From JACCYI01 sp963828075 (lineage in GTDB: Bacteria; Actinomycetota; Thermoleophilia; Solirubrobacterales; Solirubrobacteraceae), in the NCBI GenBank assembly GCA_963828075.1, contig CAWHDH010000021.1, forward strand, positions 3,534,001 through 3,598,000: DNA of 64,000 nucleotides, read 5' to 3'. Made by a program: the position numbers and the translations under genes. This document shows positions 41,607-50,859 of the stretch, piece by piece; position 1 is the stretch's first letter, and each line of letters opens with the position of its first letter. The notes beneath the pieces were generated by a model. It was given only the letters and a program-made list of their open reading frames with translations. It was not told the DNA's origin and did not search any database.

Positions 41607-42092
41607 GTGGATCCCGTCACCGTCTCGACCACGATCGACCGCCCGCGCGAGGAGATCTTCGACTACCTGGCCGACGTGGCCAACCACCCGGAGTTCTCCG
41701 ACCACTACCTGACGCAGTGGCGGCTGACCCGGGAGGACTCCTGGGGCCAGGGCGCCGGCGCGCGGTACCGCCTCAAGCGCCGCAACCGCTTCGCCTGGGC
41801 CGACATGACCCTCGTCGAGGTGTCGCCGCCGCGGCGCATCGTGGCGCTCGGGCGCGGCGGCAAGTTCAACCGCGTCAAGACGACCACCACCTGGGAGCTG
41901 AGCCCCGGCCCGGGCGGCACGCGGATCGACATGACGACCGAGACCGAGCCGGCCCTGCCGACCGATCGGCTGGCCGAGTTCGGCCTGCGCCGCTGGTTTC
42001 GCCGCCGTGCGGGCAAGGCCCTGAGGCGGCTGCGGTCGATCCTCGAGGAGGACGCCGGTCGTGGCGCCCGAGCGACGGTCGCCGGCCGGTGA
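41607..42092 (+). CDS. SRPBCC family protein (polyketide cyclase-like)
   Basis: A 161-residue START-like hydrophobic-ligand-binding protein. It begins VTVSTTIDRPREEIFDYLADVANHPEF, has WGQGAGARYRL, the ADMTLVEVSPPRRIVALGRGG strand pair and TTTWELSPGPGGTRI, and ends in a helix LRRWFRRRAGKALRRLRSIL that would cap the cavity. The ligand is unknown. GTG 41607 fits the family N-terminus and the adjacent -10 box. ATG 41592 lies inside that box, and a longer frame reads through the fold-back repeat; both are rejected. Confidence 0.82.
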   Translation: MDPVTVSTTIDRPREEIFDYLADVANHPEFSDHYLTQWRLTREDSWGQGAGARYRLKRRNRFAWADMTLVEVSPPRRIVALGRGGKFNRVKTTTTWELSPGPGGTRIDMTTETEPALPTDRLAEFGLRRWFRRRAGKALRRLRSILEEDAGRGARATVAGR

Positions 42093-42097
42093 GCGAC

Positions 42098-42103
42098 TAG
42101 ACT
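42098..42103 (+). promoter_or_regulatory. -10 box TAGACT before the lipoprotein gene
   Basis: TAGACT is 12 nt before ATG 42116, with no Shine-Dalgarno in between, giving a leader of only a few bases at most. Confidence 0.4.
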
Positions 42104-42115
42104 CCTGCGCCGCGC

Positions 42116-42700
42116 ATGACGACCCGCCGCACGCCCCTTCGCCTCCTGCTCCTCGCCGTGCTCGCCGTCTCGGGGCTGGTCCTGGCCGGATGCGGCAACC
42201 GGCACGACATCCAGACCCTCGGCGAGACGGAGGGCATCTACGTCGACGTCGACGACCTCAGCTACCAGGTCCAGATGTCGCGGGTCCTCAATCCCAACGA
42301 TCCCGAAGACGCCGCCTACCTGAAGGGCCTGGCGCCCGGGACGACGGAGCCGGCCAAGGACGAGGCCTGGTTCGCGGTGTTCATGCGCGTCAGCAATCCG
42401 ACGAGCGAGCCGCGCCCGGCCGCCACCGAGTTCCACATGGTCGACACCCAGGAGAACGAGTTCGAGCCGGTCGGGTTCGAGGAGGGCGTCAATCCATTCG
42501 CGTACAACCCCGGCGAGCTGGTGCCCGGGGCGGTGTACCCCGATCCGAACTCGATCTCCGGCGAGGGCGACATCCAGGGCTCGCTGATCCTGTTCAAGGT
42601 CAAGCACGAGTCGCTCGCGAACCGTCCGGTCGAGCTCAAGATCAGTTCCCCGGCAGGCGACGGCGAGCAGGCCGGCGCCGTGATCGACCTCGACATCTGA
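42116..42700 (+). CDS. Lipoprotein, conserved secreted domain of unknown function
   Basis: A 194-residue lipoprotein with signal core LLLLAVLAVSGLVLAGC (Cys 26). The mature domain is beta-rich: GIYVDVDDLSYQVQMSRVLNP, an insertion, EAWFAVFMRVSNPTSEPRPAA, TEFHMVDTQENEFEPV and a final sheet. This resembles DUF4352/Ig-like secreted domains, with the strongest hint in the FMRVSNPTSEP strand. The function is unknown; proteins of this shape sit at the outer face of the membrane. Its stop overlaps the CTG that best starts the phosphotransferase gene (CTGA). Confidence 0.75.
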   Translation: MTTRRTPLRLLLLAVLAVSGLVLAGCGNRHDIQTLGETEGIYVDVDDLSYQVQMSRVLNPNDPEDAAYLKGLAPGTTEPAKDEAWFAVFMRVSNPTSEPRPAATEFHMVDTQENEFEPVGFEEGVNPFAYNPGELVPGAVYPDPNSISGEGDIQGSLILFKVKHESLANRPVELKISSPAGDGEQAGAVIDLDI

Positions 42701-43525
42701 CCGCGTTCGCGCGCAGGATCGCCGAGGCCTTCGGCGACGACGGGCGCCGCCGGCTGGCCGGTCTGCCGGATCGGATCGCGCGCGCCGCGGCCCGCTGGGA
42801 GGTGACGGTCGATGCGCCGTTCGCGCTCTCCTACGGCTTTGTCGCCCCGGCGACGCGGGCCGACGGCTCGCCCTGCGTGCTCAAGCTGGCGGTCCGGGGT
42901 GCGGGCGCCGAGGCGGCCGCGCTGCGCGCCTTCGCGGGCGAGGGCGCCGTCCGGCTGCTCGCCGATGACGCCGGCGATGGCGCGCTGCTGCTCGAGCGGG
43001 CGCTCCCCGGCGACTCGCTGGCCGGCCTCGCGGGCGCCGCGCGCGATGACGAGGCCACCACGGTCGCGGCCGGCGTGATGGCGCGCCTGTGGCGCGAGCC
43101 GCCGCCCGGCCACGCCTTCACGCGCGTCGCGGAGTACGGCGCCGACCTCGACCGCGCCCGCCCGCACGGGCCGCTGACCGCCGCGCTGCTCGACCGGGCC
43201 CGCGCGGGCTTCGCCGAGCTCGTGGCCACGACCGGCGAGGAGCGGCTGCTGCACGGCGACCTGCACCACGCCAACCTGCTCGCCGCTCGGCGCGAGCCCT
43301 GGCTGGCGATCGACCCTGCACAATCCATCCGCCGCCGGCCACGACCTCGGCGCGTTGACGAGGCCGCGGGCGCGCCGGCTGGCCGCGGAGCTGGGCCTCG
43401 ACGCCGACCGCATCATCGCCTGGGCGTTCGCCGGGGCCGTGCTGTCGGGGGCCTGGAACGTCGAGGACCACGGCCGCCTCGGCGGCGACGCGCTCGCGGT
43501 GGCGGTCGCGCTCAGCGGGCCTTGA
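42697..43525 (+). pseudogene. Aminoglycoside phosphotransferase-like gene, frameshifted
   Basis: The first about 210 codons encode an APH/streptomycin-6-kinase-like kinase: WEVTVDAPFALSYGFVAPA, CVLKLAV with the ATP Lys, LLLERALPGDSLAGL, and the catalytic loop LHGDLHHANLL followed by WLAIDP. The expected continuation (GHDLGAL, then LGLDADRIIAWAFAGAVLSGAWNVED) is in another frame, so a shift lies at about 43310-43345. The downstream frame stays open to TGA 43523-43525, 14 nt into the convergent penicillin-binding gene. The only sensible start is CTG 42697, overlapping the lipoprotein stop as CTGA. A single sequencing indel would restore it; otherwise it is a recent pseudogene. Confidence 0.7.
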
Positions 43526-45290
43526 GCCCGGCCTGCAGGACGATCTTCGCGGCGGGCGCGGCGGTGTCGCCGCCGGCGCCCTGGCCGACGAGCAGGACGG
43601 CGACGGCGACCCGTGGGCGCGACGCGGGTGCATAGGCGGTGAACCACGCGTCCGTGTCCGCCGCGTCGTCCTCGGGCGTCTCGCCGGGCAGCACGTCTTC
43701 CCCCGTGGCGGGCTCGTCCTGGGTGGTGTCGCGCAGCTCGGCGGTGCCGGTCTTGCCCGCGACGGTGACGCCCGGGATCGCCGCCGCGGTCCCCGTCCCG
43801 TCGCGGACGACGAGCCGCATGAACCGGTCGACCGTGCGTGCGACCGCAGCCGGCACCACCTGGACCGGCGCCTCGTCGGTGCCGCCGCGCAGGAGGCTCG
43901 GCAGCCGACGCCTGCCGCGCTCGGCGATCGTCGCGGCCACCGAGGCCATCAGCACCGGCGTCGCGAGGACCTTGCCCTGGCCGATCGCGGTCGAGCCGAC
44001 CGCCAGGTCGTCGCCGATCTCCCCCGCCTTGGGCAGCGTCGACCATGCCGCACCCGCCAGCGAAGGCTTCTCGTTGAAGCCGAACCGCTCGGCGGTCTCG
44101 ACCAGGCGGCGAGCACCGAGGCGGACCCCGAGCGGGGCGAAGACCGAGTTGCAGGAGTGCGCGAAGGACTCGGCCAGCGACCCGCCGCAGACCTCGCCGT
44201 TGGCGTTCTCGAGCTCGACGCCCTCGATCGTGGTGGCGGTCTCGCGCGGGAACTTCGCCGACCGCTTGACCACCCGCGCCTCGAGCGCTCCGGCGAGCGT
44301 GACGATCTTGAACGTCGAGCCGGGCGGTTGGGGGGCCGAGTAGGCGATGCCGGCGAGCGCGAGCACCTCGCCGGTTCGCGGCCGCAGGACCGCGATCCCC
44401 CCGAAGCGCCCGGCGAGCGCCTCGACCGCCGCCCGCTGGATCGCCGGGTCGATGCTGGTGCGGACGCTCTGCCCGCGCTCCGGCTCGACGCGTGCGAGGA
44501 CCCGGTCGCCCGCCAGCAGCGTGCCGCCCGGCGTGCCGAGCAGCCGGGTGTCGAACTCGCGCTCGAGGCCGGTCAGCCCGACGGGCGTGCCGGGCGGGAT
44601 GCCGCGGCGCGTGTACTGGCGCTCCTGCTCGGCGGGGATGGGACCGGTCCGGCCGGCGATCTCCGCCGCGAGCGGCCCGAGCGCCGAGACGCGCTGCGTG
44701 CCTTCGGCCAGCGGGGTGCCGTCACGGGCCAGGATGTCGGCGCGCGGCGCGACGTCGGTCGTCCGCGAGAGCCGCTCGCCGGCCCGCAGGCCCGGGAACG
44801 CCAGCCGCGCCGTCCAGTCGACCCCCGTGGCGTCGCCCTCCCCGGAGATCGGCAGTCGCACGCTGGCGCGGATCGTCCCGAAGATCCGCGTCCGCACGCG
44901 CACCGGCAGGCGATAGGCGCCGTCGGGCGCGCGGACGGGGCGGCCGGTCGCCACGCGCACCACGGTCGCGATGTCGGCCGCCTCGCGATAGGTGCGGGCG
45001 AGCCGGCGAACCGAGGCGCGGCGGCGGGCGCGCCGAGACAGGAGGGCGTGCATCGCGACGTGGTCACCGCGCTCCCAGGCCTTCGCAAAGCGCTCCGCGA
45101 CCCGCTGGCCCGGCTCCAGGGCGCGGCTGCCGACGGCCGCGCCGGCGACGAACGCGAGGACGGCCGCGGCGATCAGCGGGACGCCGTGCCGGGCCAGCCG
45201 GTCGCGACGGCGCGTGCGGCGGGGCGCCGAGGACAGGAGGGCGGGGCGAGGCGGGGAGGGCACTCGGCGGTCTGACTCTAGATGTGTCAC
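43512..45290 (-). CDS. Penicillin-binding protein, PBP2/FtsI-like transpeptidase
   Basis: A 592-residue membrane-anchored transpeptidase. One transmembrane helix lies at about 36-55, then an NTF2-like (MecA_N) domain to about 165, a dimerisation region, and the penicillin-binding domain. Catalytic motifs are complete: PGSTFK (Ser325, Lys328), SCN (379-381) and AGKTGTAE (513-515). It cross-links peptidoglycan during growth or division. Between KTG and the end is an Asp/Glu/Thr-rich insert (about 522-545). The start is GTG 45290 with GGAGGATGGAG upstream. It is divergent from the MarP-like protease gene. Confidence 0.94.
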   Translation of the reverse strand: MTHLESDRRVPSPPRPALLSSAPRRTRRRDRLARHGVPLIAAAVLAFVAGAAVGSRALEPGQRVAERFAKAWERGDHVAMHALLSRRARRRASVRRLARTYREAADIATVVRVATGRPVRAPDGAYRLPVRVRTRIFGTIRASVRLPISGEGDATGVDWTARLAFPGLRAGERLSRTTDVAPRADILARDGTPLAEGTQRVSALGPLAAEIAGRTGPIPAEQERQYTRRGIPPGTPVGLTGLEREFDTRLLGTPGGTLLAGDRVLARVEPERGQSVRTSIDPAIQRAAVEALAGRFGGIAVLRPRTGEVLALAGIAYSAPQPPGSTFKIVTLAGALEARVVKRSAKFPRETATTIEGVELENANGEVCGGSLAESFAHSCNSVFAPLGVRLGARRLVETAERFGFNEKPSLAGAAWSTLPKAGEIGDDLAVGSTAIGQGKVLATPVLMASVAATIAERGRRRLPSLLRGGTDEAPVQVVPAAVARTVDRFMRLVVRDGTGTAAAIPGVTVAGKTGTAELRDTTQDEPATGEDVLPGETPEDDAADTDAWFTAYAPASRPRVAVAVLLVGQGAGGDTAAPAAKIVLQAGLKAR

Positions 45291-45326
45291 GTCGCTCCAT
45301 CCTCCTGCCCCGATGCGCCCGGCGGG

Positions 45327-45332
45327 TACGCT
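45327..45332 (+). promoter_or_regulatory. -10 box TACGCT before the MarP-like gene
   Basis: TACGCT is 14 nt upstream of GTG 45347. The predicted leader is only about 6-8 nt, too short for a normal Shine-Dalgarno interaction. Confidence 0.35.
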
Positions 45333-45346
45333 CGACCAGGGTTGGC

Positions 45347-46489
45347 GTGACCGGGCTCGACTTCATCATCGCGGGCGTCGTCGCCCTCCTGGCGATCTAC
45401 GGTTGGGCGCGCGGCTTCATCGCCGGGGCGCTGTCGCTGATCGGGTTCGGCCTCGGCGCCTGGCTCGGCACCCGGCTCGGGCCGCTCGTGCTGCCCGACG
45501 GCGCCCGCTCACCGTACGCGCCGCTGTTCGGCCTGACCGGTGCGCTGCTGGCCGGCGGCATCCTCGCCGGCGGCTTCGAGGGGCTCGGGCTGCGGCTCCG
45601 GCGGGCGCTGAAGCTGCCGGGCGTGGGCTTTGTCGACGGCGCCCTCGGCGCGGTGCTGACGGCCGCCGTGGGGCTCGGCGTGATCTGGGTCCTCGGCGCC
45701 GTCGCGCTGCATGCCCCGGAGGCCAGGTCGGTGCGCGGCGATATCCAGCGCTCGTTGATCCTGCGGCAGCTCAACGCCGCGCTGCCGCCCTCGGGGACGC
45801 TGCTGAACGCGCTCGCCCGGCTGGATCCGTCGCCTGCCTTCGAGGGGCCGGCCGTGCGCCTCGCCCCGCCACGCGCGGCCATCGCGCGCGACCCGCAGGT
45901 CCGCGCGGCCGCGGCGAGCGTCATGAAGATCCTGGGTACCGCCTGCGGGCTCGGCGTCGCCGGCTCGGGCTGGGTCGCGGGCGATGAGCTCGTGGTCACC
46001 AACGCGCACGTGGTCGCCGGCCAGGACGACACCCGGGTGCTGCCGGGCGGCAAGGGCGACGGCCTGCGCGCGACGGCGGTGGCCTTCGACCGCCGCAACG
46101 ACGTCGCGGTGTTGCGGGTGCCGGGGCTCCAGGCCCGTCCGCTCGAGTTCGCCCGCTCGGTCGATTCCGGCACTGCGGCCGCGATCCTCGGCTACCCCCT
46201 GAACGGGCCCTACGACGTGCGCGCCGGGCGGGTCGGCGCGACGTCGACCGTCGTCGCCTCCAGCGAGGACGGTCGCCCGCCGGCGCGCCGCCGGGTCACC
46301 AGCCTGCGCGGCACCGTGCGCTCCGGGAACTCGGGCGGCCCGATGGTCGACGGCTCCGGACGGGTGGTCACGACCGTGTTCGCCGCGCGCACGAGCGGGG
46401 TGCGTGGCGGCTACGGCGTCCCGAACTCGCTGGTGCGCCGCGCGCTGGCGCGGGCCGGGGCCCCGGTCTCGACGGGTCCCTGCGCCTGA
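45347..46489 (+). CDS. MarP-like membrane serine protease (CvpA + trypsin domains)
   Basis: A 380-residue protein. The first about 160 residues form four membrane segments of the colicin-V-production (CvpA) type starting LDFIIAGVVALLAIYGWARGFIAGALSLIGF. The C-terminal part is a chymotrypsin-like protease with the triad in VTNAHVVAG (His), RRNDVAVLRV (Asp) and GTVRSGNSGGPM (Ser). Two Cys (in ILGTACGLG and near the end) could form the stabilising disulfide of MarP. In mycobacteria MarP protects against acid and oxidative stress by activating a peptidoglycan hydrolase. GTG 45347 fits the CvpA start. Confidence 0.93.
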   Translation: MTGLDFIIAGVVALLAIYGWARGFIAGALSLIGFGLGAWLGTRLGPLVLPDGARSPYAPLFGLTGALLAGGILAGGFEGLGLRLRRALKLPGVGFVDGALGAVLTAAVGLGVIWVLGAVALHAPEARSVRGDIQRSLILRQLNAALPPSGTLLNALARLDPSPAFEGPAVRLAPPRAAIARDPQVRAAAASVMKILGTACGLGVAGSGWVAGDELVVTNAHVVAGQDDTRVLPGGKGDGLRATAVAFDRRNDVAVLRVPGLQARPLEFARSVDSGTAAAILGYPLNGPYDVRAGRVGATSTVVASSEDGRPPARRRVTSLRGTVRSGNSGGPMVDGSGRVVTTVFAARTSGVRGGYGVPNSLVRRALARAGAPVSTGPCA

Positions 46490-46501
46490 TCGCTCGACCG
46501 C

Positions 46502-46507
46502 TACGCT
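46502..46507 (+). promoter_or_regulatory. -10 box TACGCT, leaderless topB start
   Basis: TACGCT is 10 nt upstream of ATG 46518 with only GCGCAGCCCC between; no Shine-Dalgarno is present. Confidence 0.5.
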
Positions 46508-46517
46508 GCGCAGCCCC

Positions 46518-48761
46518 ATGAGCCGCACCCTTGTCATCGCCGAGAAGCCGTCCGTCGGGAAGGACCTCGCACGTGTCCTCCCGGGCCCGTTCGCCAAGGG
46601 CGAGGGCTACCTCGAGTCCGACTCGCACGTGGTCACCTGGGCCGTCGGCCACCTCGTCCAGCTCGCCGAGCCCGACGAGTACGACCCGAAGTACAAGAAG
46701 TGGAAGATGGCCGACCTGCCGATCGTGCCCGACCACTTCAAGCTCGTGGTCCGCGACGAACGATCCAAGAAGCAGATGTCGGTCATCTCGCGCCAGCTCA
46801 AGCGCTCGGACATCGACACGGTCGTCAACGCCTGCGACGCCGGCCGCGAGGGCGAGCTGATCTTCGCCTACGTCTATGAGAAGGCGGGCGCCTCCAAGCC
46901 CGTCCAGCGGCTCTGGCTGTCGTCCATGACCACCGGCGCCATCAAGCAGGCGTTCGGCGACCTGCGGCCCTCGTCGAGTACGGCGCGCCTCGAGCAGGCG
47001 GCGCGCTCGCGCTCGGAGGCCGACTGGATCGTCGGCATGAACGCGACCCGCGCGGCGACGATCCGGCTGCGCTCCTCGTTCGACGGGGCGGTGTCGCTGG
47101 GCCGGGTGCAGACCCCGACCCTCGCCATCGTCGCTCGCCGCGAGGAGGAGATCCGCGCGTTCAAGCCCGAGCCCTACTGGATCGTCGACGCCCGCTTCGA
47201 GGCGGTCGCCGGCCAGCCGGGCCGGACCTACGCCGGCCGCTACCACAAGGGCACCAAGCCGCGGCTGGCGAAGGCTGAGGAAGCCGACGCGATCGTCGCC
47301 GCCGCGCGCGACCAGGTCGGCGAGATCACTAAGCTCGACACGACCGAGCGGCGCGAGCGCGCGCCGATGCTCTACGACCTCACGACGCTCCAGCGCGAGG
47401 CCAACACGCGCTTCGGGTTCTCCGCGCGGCGCACGCTCGCCGCCGCCCAGCGCCTCTACGAGGAGCACAAGGCGCTCACCTACCCGCGCACCAGCTCGCG
47501 CTTCCTGACGACCGACATGGTCGCCGAGATCAAGCCGATCGCGGAGCTCGTGGGTGCGCGCAGCGAGTACGCCAAGGCCGCCCGCTACGTCACCGGCCTC
47601 GACGTGCTGCCGCTGCAGCGCGTCGTCGACGACGCCCGCGTGGCCGACCACCACGCGATCATCCCGACGCGCTCGGAGCACAAGCTCGACAAGATGAGCG
47701 ACGACGACCGCCGCGTCTACGACATGGTCGCCCGGCGCTTCCTGGCCGTCTTCCACCCCGAGGCCGTCTTCGAGCAGACCCGCCTGGAGACCACGGTCGC
47801 TTCCCACGTCTTCCGCACGAGCGGCAAGGTGCTGCTGGTCGCGGGCTGGCGCGGCGTCTACGGCGAGGGGCTCGACGAGGACTCCTCGCAGGCCGACGCC
47901 GACGAGGTCGCCGAGCAGCAGCTGCCCAAGCTCGAGCGCGGCGAGGCCGCCGCCGTGCGCAAGGTCGAGGCGCTGGCCAAGGAGACCAAGCCGCCGCGGC
48001 GCTACACCGACGCGTCGCTCCTCGGCGCGATGGAGACCGCCGGCAAGCTCGTCGACGACGACGAGCTGCGCGAGGCGATGAAGGACTCCGGGATCGGCAC
48101 CCCGGCCACGCGCGCGGCGATCATCGAGCGGCTGATCTCGGTCGGGTACATCGAGCGCGACGGCCGCGCGCTCGTCGCCACCGAGAAGGGCCGCAACGTG
48201 ATCCGGCTGCTCGGCGAGCACCCGCTGACCTCGCCGCACATGACGGGCGACTGGGAGCACCGCCTCGCGAGGATCGAGCAGGGCGAGGAGGAGCGGCCGG
48301 TGTTCATGAGCGACATCGCCAAGTTCGCGGAGTCGACGGTCAAGGACATCGACGCCAAGCTCAAGGACGTCAAGATCCCGCGGGCGAACCTCGGCCCCTG
48401 CCCCGTGTGCGGCCAGGACATCATCGAGAACCGCAAGGGCTACTCCTGCTGGTCGCGCGAGGATCCCGGCTGCGGCTTCGTGATCTGGAAGTCCAAGGCG
48501 GGCAAGACGCTGCCGCCGGTGGTCGTCCGCGAGCTGATCGCCACGGCCCGCACGGAGAAGCCCGTGACCGGCTTCAAGGGGCGCTCCGGGCGCTCGTTCC
48601 GGGCCCGGCTCGCGCTGATGCAGACCGAGGATGGCCGCTGGCGCGTCGAGTTCGACGAGCCGTGGGCCAAGGAGGGCGCCAAGCCGCCCGAGGAGGAGCC
48701 GGCGGAGGCCGCCGCCGAGGGCGCCGAGCCGGACGCGGACGCCGCGCCCGCCGCCGCCTGA
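46518..48761 (+). CDS. topB: DNA topoisomerase III (type IA)
   Basis: A 747-residue type IA topoisomerase that relaxes or decatenates DNA. The TOPRIM domain has AEKPSVGKDLARVL at the start and NACDAGREGELIFAYVYEKAG. The active-site Tyr lies in ALTYPRTSSRFL, and TLQREANTRFGFSA and GIGTPATRAAIIERL are conserved. One C-terminal zinc ribbon (CPVCGQDIIENRKGYSC...GCGF) and an acidic Ala-rich tail complete it. The EKPSV start and zinc arrangement favour topoisomerase III over the main TopA. ATG 46518 follows a TACGCT box by 10 nt. Confidence 0.93.
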   Translation: MSRTLVIAEKPSVGKDLARVLPGPFAKGEGYLESDSHVVTWAVGHLVQLAEPDEYDPKYKKWKMADLPIVPDHFKLVVRDERSKKQMSVISRQLKRSDIDTVVNACDAGREGELIFAYVYEKAGASKPVQRLWLSSMTTGAIKQAFGDLRPSSSTARLEQAARSRSEADWIVGMNATRAATIRLRSSFDGAVSLGRVQTPTLAIVARREEEIRAFKPEPYWIVDARFEAVAGQPGRTYAGRYHKGTKPRLAKAEEADAIVAAARDQVGEITKLDTTERRERAPMLYDLTTLQREANTRFGFSARRTLAAAQRLYEEHKALTYPRTSSRFLTTDMVAEIKPIAELVGARSEYAKAARYVTGLDVLPLQRVVDDARVADHHAIIPTRSEHKLDKMSDDDRRVYDMVARRFLAVFHPEAVFEQTRLETTVASHVFRTSGKVLLVAGWRGVYGEGLDEDSSQADADEVAEQQLPKLERGEAAAVRKVEALAKETKPPRRYTDASLLGAMETAGKLVDDDELREAMKDSGIGTPATRAAIIERLISVGYIERDGRALVATEKGRNVIRLLGEHPLTSPHMTGDWEHRLARIEQGEEERPVFMSDIAKFAESTVKDIDAKLKDVKIPRANLGPCPVCGQDIIENRKGYSCWSREDPGCGFVIWKSKAGKTLPPVVVRELIATARTEKPVTGFKGRSGRSFRARLALMQTEDGRWRVEFDEPWAKEGAKPPEEEPAEAAAEGAEPDADAAPAAA

Positions 48762-48766
48762 ACCCG

Positions 48767-49004
48767 TCAGGTCATTCGCGCGAGCGACACACGCCCGCGC
48801 TCGAACTCGAGGGACATGGAGACCTCATCCTCGAGGATGATCCCCTCCTCGCCGACCCCGTAGGACCAGACGGGCGAGCCCGGACTGAGGGCTCCCCGAG
48901 CGCCACGAAGACGGTCGCCGCAGCGCAGGCCAGAAGGGCGACCACAGCGGCGATCCTTCACACGGCACGCCGCAGCGTGGGGAGTTGTGGCGCGTAGGGA
49001 GCCA
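48767..49004 (-). pseudogene. Small membrane protein gene, interrupted
   Basis: Read on the minus strand, ATG 49004 begins MAPYAPQLPTLRRAV and meets an in-frame TGA. The same frame then resumes as a clear transmembrane segment (RIAAVVALLACAAATVFVA). A conserved-looking C-terminus (SPVWSYGVGEEGIILEDEV and SMSLEFERGRVSLARMT) lies in another frame. So the coding signal needs one stop codon removed and one frameshift near 48880. Without those, only short unlikely peptides remain. I do not recognise the family. Confidence 0.45.
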
Positions 49005-49039
49005 TCGCGGGCACAGTAGGCGCAGACTCCGGTGGACTT

Positions 49040-49512
49040 GTGAGAGTCGGGTGCGGATCTCGTTCGGAGGTGTCGGCGTCGTTCTTGCTGACTCGGCGGA
49101 CGCTCGTCATCACGGCGCTCGGCTTGGTGATGCTTGTCGCGCCCGAGAGCGCCGGCGCACGCGGCCCCTGCACCTGTACGTGGCCGAACGTCGTCGAATC
49201 AGGCCAGCAGGTCCGGACCGGCCGGGCCTACAGTCGATGTCGGCCGACGGGCGGTTCGTGCTCGGCTCCCAGAGTTTCGGCGGCTTCGGATCCCCGGGGA
49301 CGCCGGGCTCCGGCAACTGGTCGTCGGTGCCACCCGACCAGCGCGGCACGTACCGCCTCGGCCCGCGTGGCGATCTCCACCTCGACTTCGTCGACGGCCA
49401 CGCCGACGTGCGTTTGACCGGGATCCTGCGCGACGGCACGACGGGCAGCGCCGATCCCGCGAAGGACGGCCTGCTGTTCGGGGGCCAGCACTTCTGGAAG
49501 CCCGACGAGTGA
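49040..49512 (+). pseudogene. Small secreted protein gene, frameshifted
   Basis: The 5' part reads as a signal peptide (TLVITALGLVMLVAPESAGA) followed by CTCTWPNVVESGQQVRTGRAY. The 3' part, in a different frame, reads SADGRFVLGSQSFGGFGSPG and ends DGLLFGGQHFWKPDE with a stop at 49510-49512. A shift near 49225-49240 joins them into a roughly 150-residue secreted beta-rich protein. The family is not recognised. Start uncertain (GTG 49040 or an internal TTG near 49084). Confidence 0.5.
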
Positions 49513-49549
49513 CGAGTCGCGCTTGCGGCTTGCGAGGGCGCCTGTGAGA

Positions 49550-50794
49550 ATGCTCGCCATGCGTCGCCTCCGCATGCGCCACCGCAAACGCTGATCCGCT
49601 GACGCGGCACTCGCCGCCCGGCTCTACGCGTACGCGTTCCTCAGCGACTTCGTCCTGCTGTACCCGCTGTACGCGCTCCTGTTCTCGGACGCGGGGCTCT
49701 CGACGGCCGAGATCTCGTCGCTGTTCGCGATCTGGTCGCTCACCGGTCTGGTGCTCGAGGTGCCGTCCGGCGTCTGGGCCGACGCCGTCTCCCGGCGCCT
49801 GCTGCTGGCGATCGCGCCGCTGCTCAGCGGCGCCGGCTTCGCCGCCTGGGTGATCGTGCCGTCCTACCCGGCGTTCGTCGTCGGGTTCGTGTGCTGGGGC
49901 GCGCAGGGGGCGCTGCAGTCTGGTGCCCTCGAGGCCCTGGTCTACGAGGAACTCGACCGCGCGGGCGCCGCGTCGCGCTATGCGCACGTGCTGGGCCGGG
50001 CGACCGCGCTCGGGACCGTGGCCAGCGCCGGCGCGATGGGTCTCGCCGCGCCGGTGTTCGCGGTGGGCGGCTTCTCGGCCGTCGGAGCCGCGAGCGTCCT
50101 GGCGTGCGTCGCCGCCGCCGCGGTCGGCCTGACGCTGCCCGAGCATCGCGACCGGCCGGTCGTGGCGGGCGAGTCGGCGGCGCGCCGGTTCGGCGAGACC
50201 CTGCGGATCGGGGTTCGAGCCGTCCGGTCCTCGTCGCCGGCGCTCCGCGGCGTGCTGCTCGTCGCACCGGCGGTCGCGGCGGTCTGGGGCTCGCTCGACG
50301 AGTACCTGCCGCTGCTGGCGATCGAGTCCGGCGCCTCGCCGGAGGCGGTGCCGTTGCTGGGGCTGATGATCTACGCCGCGATGTCGGCGGGTGGCGCCCT
50401 CGCCGGCTGGGGGAGCCGCTCCTCCGGCCGGCTCATGGCGCTCGTGCTGCTCGCGGCCGCGGCGCTGCTCGCGGTCGGCGCGCTCGCGCGGGTGCCGGCG
50501 GGCTTCGTCCTGATCGCGGTGGCGTTCGGCGCGTTCCAGCTTGTCACGGTGGTCGTCGACGCCCGGCTGCAGGACGCGATCGACGGCTCAGCCCGCGCGA
50601 CGATCACCTCGGTCGCCGGCCTGCTGACAGAGACCCTCGTGATCGTCGTCTTCGCCGCCTACGCCGCCGGGTCGGCGCTCGCGGGCCACGCGACGCTGTT
50701 CGCGGTCTGTGCGGGGGCGTATGTCGTGATCGCGGCCGTGGTGTCGCGGGTGCTCGGCGCGGCGCCGCTTTGCGAACGTCAACCCCCGCAGTGA
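49550..50794 (+). pseudogene. MFS transporter with in-frame stop near the N-terminus
   Basis: The body is a major facilitator with twelve hydrophobic segments: LYAYAFLSDFVLLYPLYALLF is helix 1, FAIWSLTGLVLEVPSGVWAD is helix 2 and the motif-A region, and the protein ends LGAAPLCERQPPQ. ATG 49550 gives a basic N-terminus (MLAMRRLRMRHRKR) in the same frame, but TGA 49592-49594 separates it from helix 1. No ATG, GTG or TTG follows until GTG 49751, which would delete helix 1. A single CGA-to-TGA change would explain it. Starting at GTG 49751 gives a 347-residue product lacking the first two helices. Confidence 0.65.
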
Positions 50795-50859
50795 GGAGGA
50801 GTACGTGCGGGGGTGCGCCAGTTGCGCGACGTCTGGCTTGGACGGGCGGGCAGGATGGC

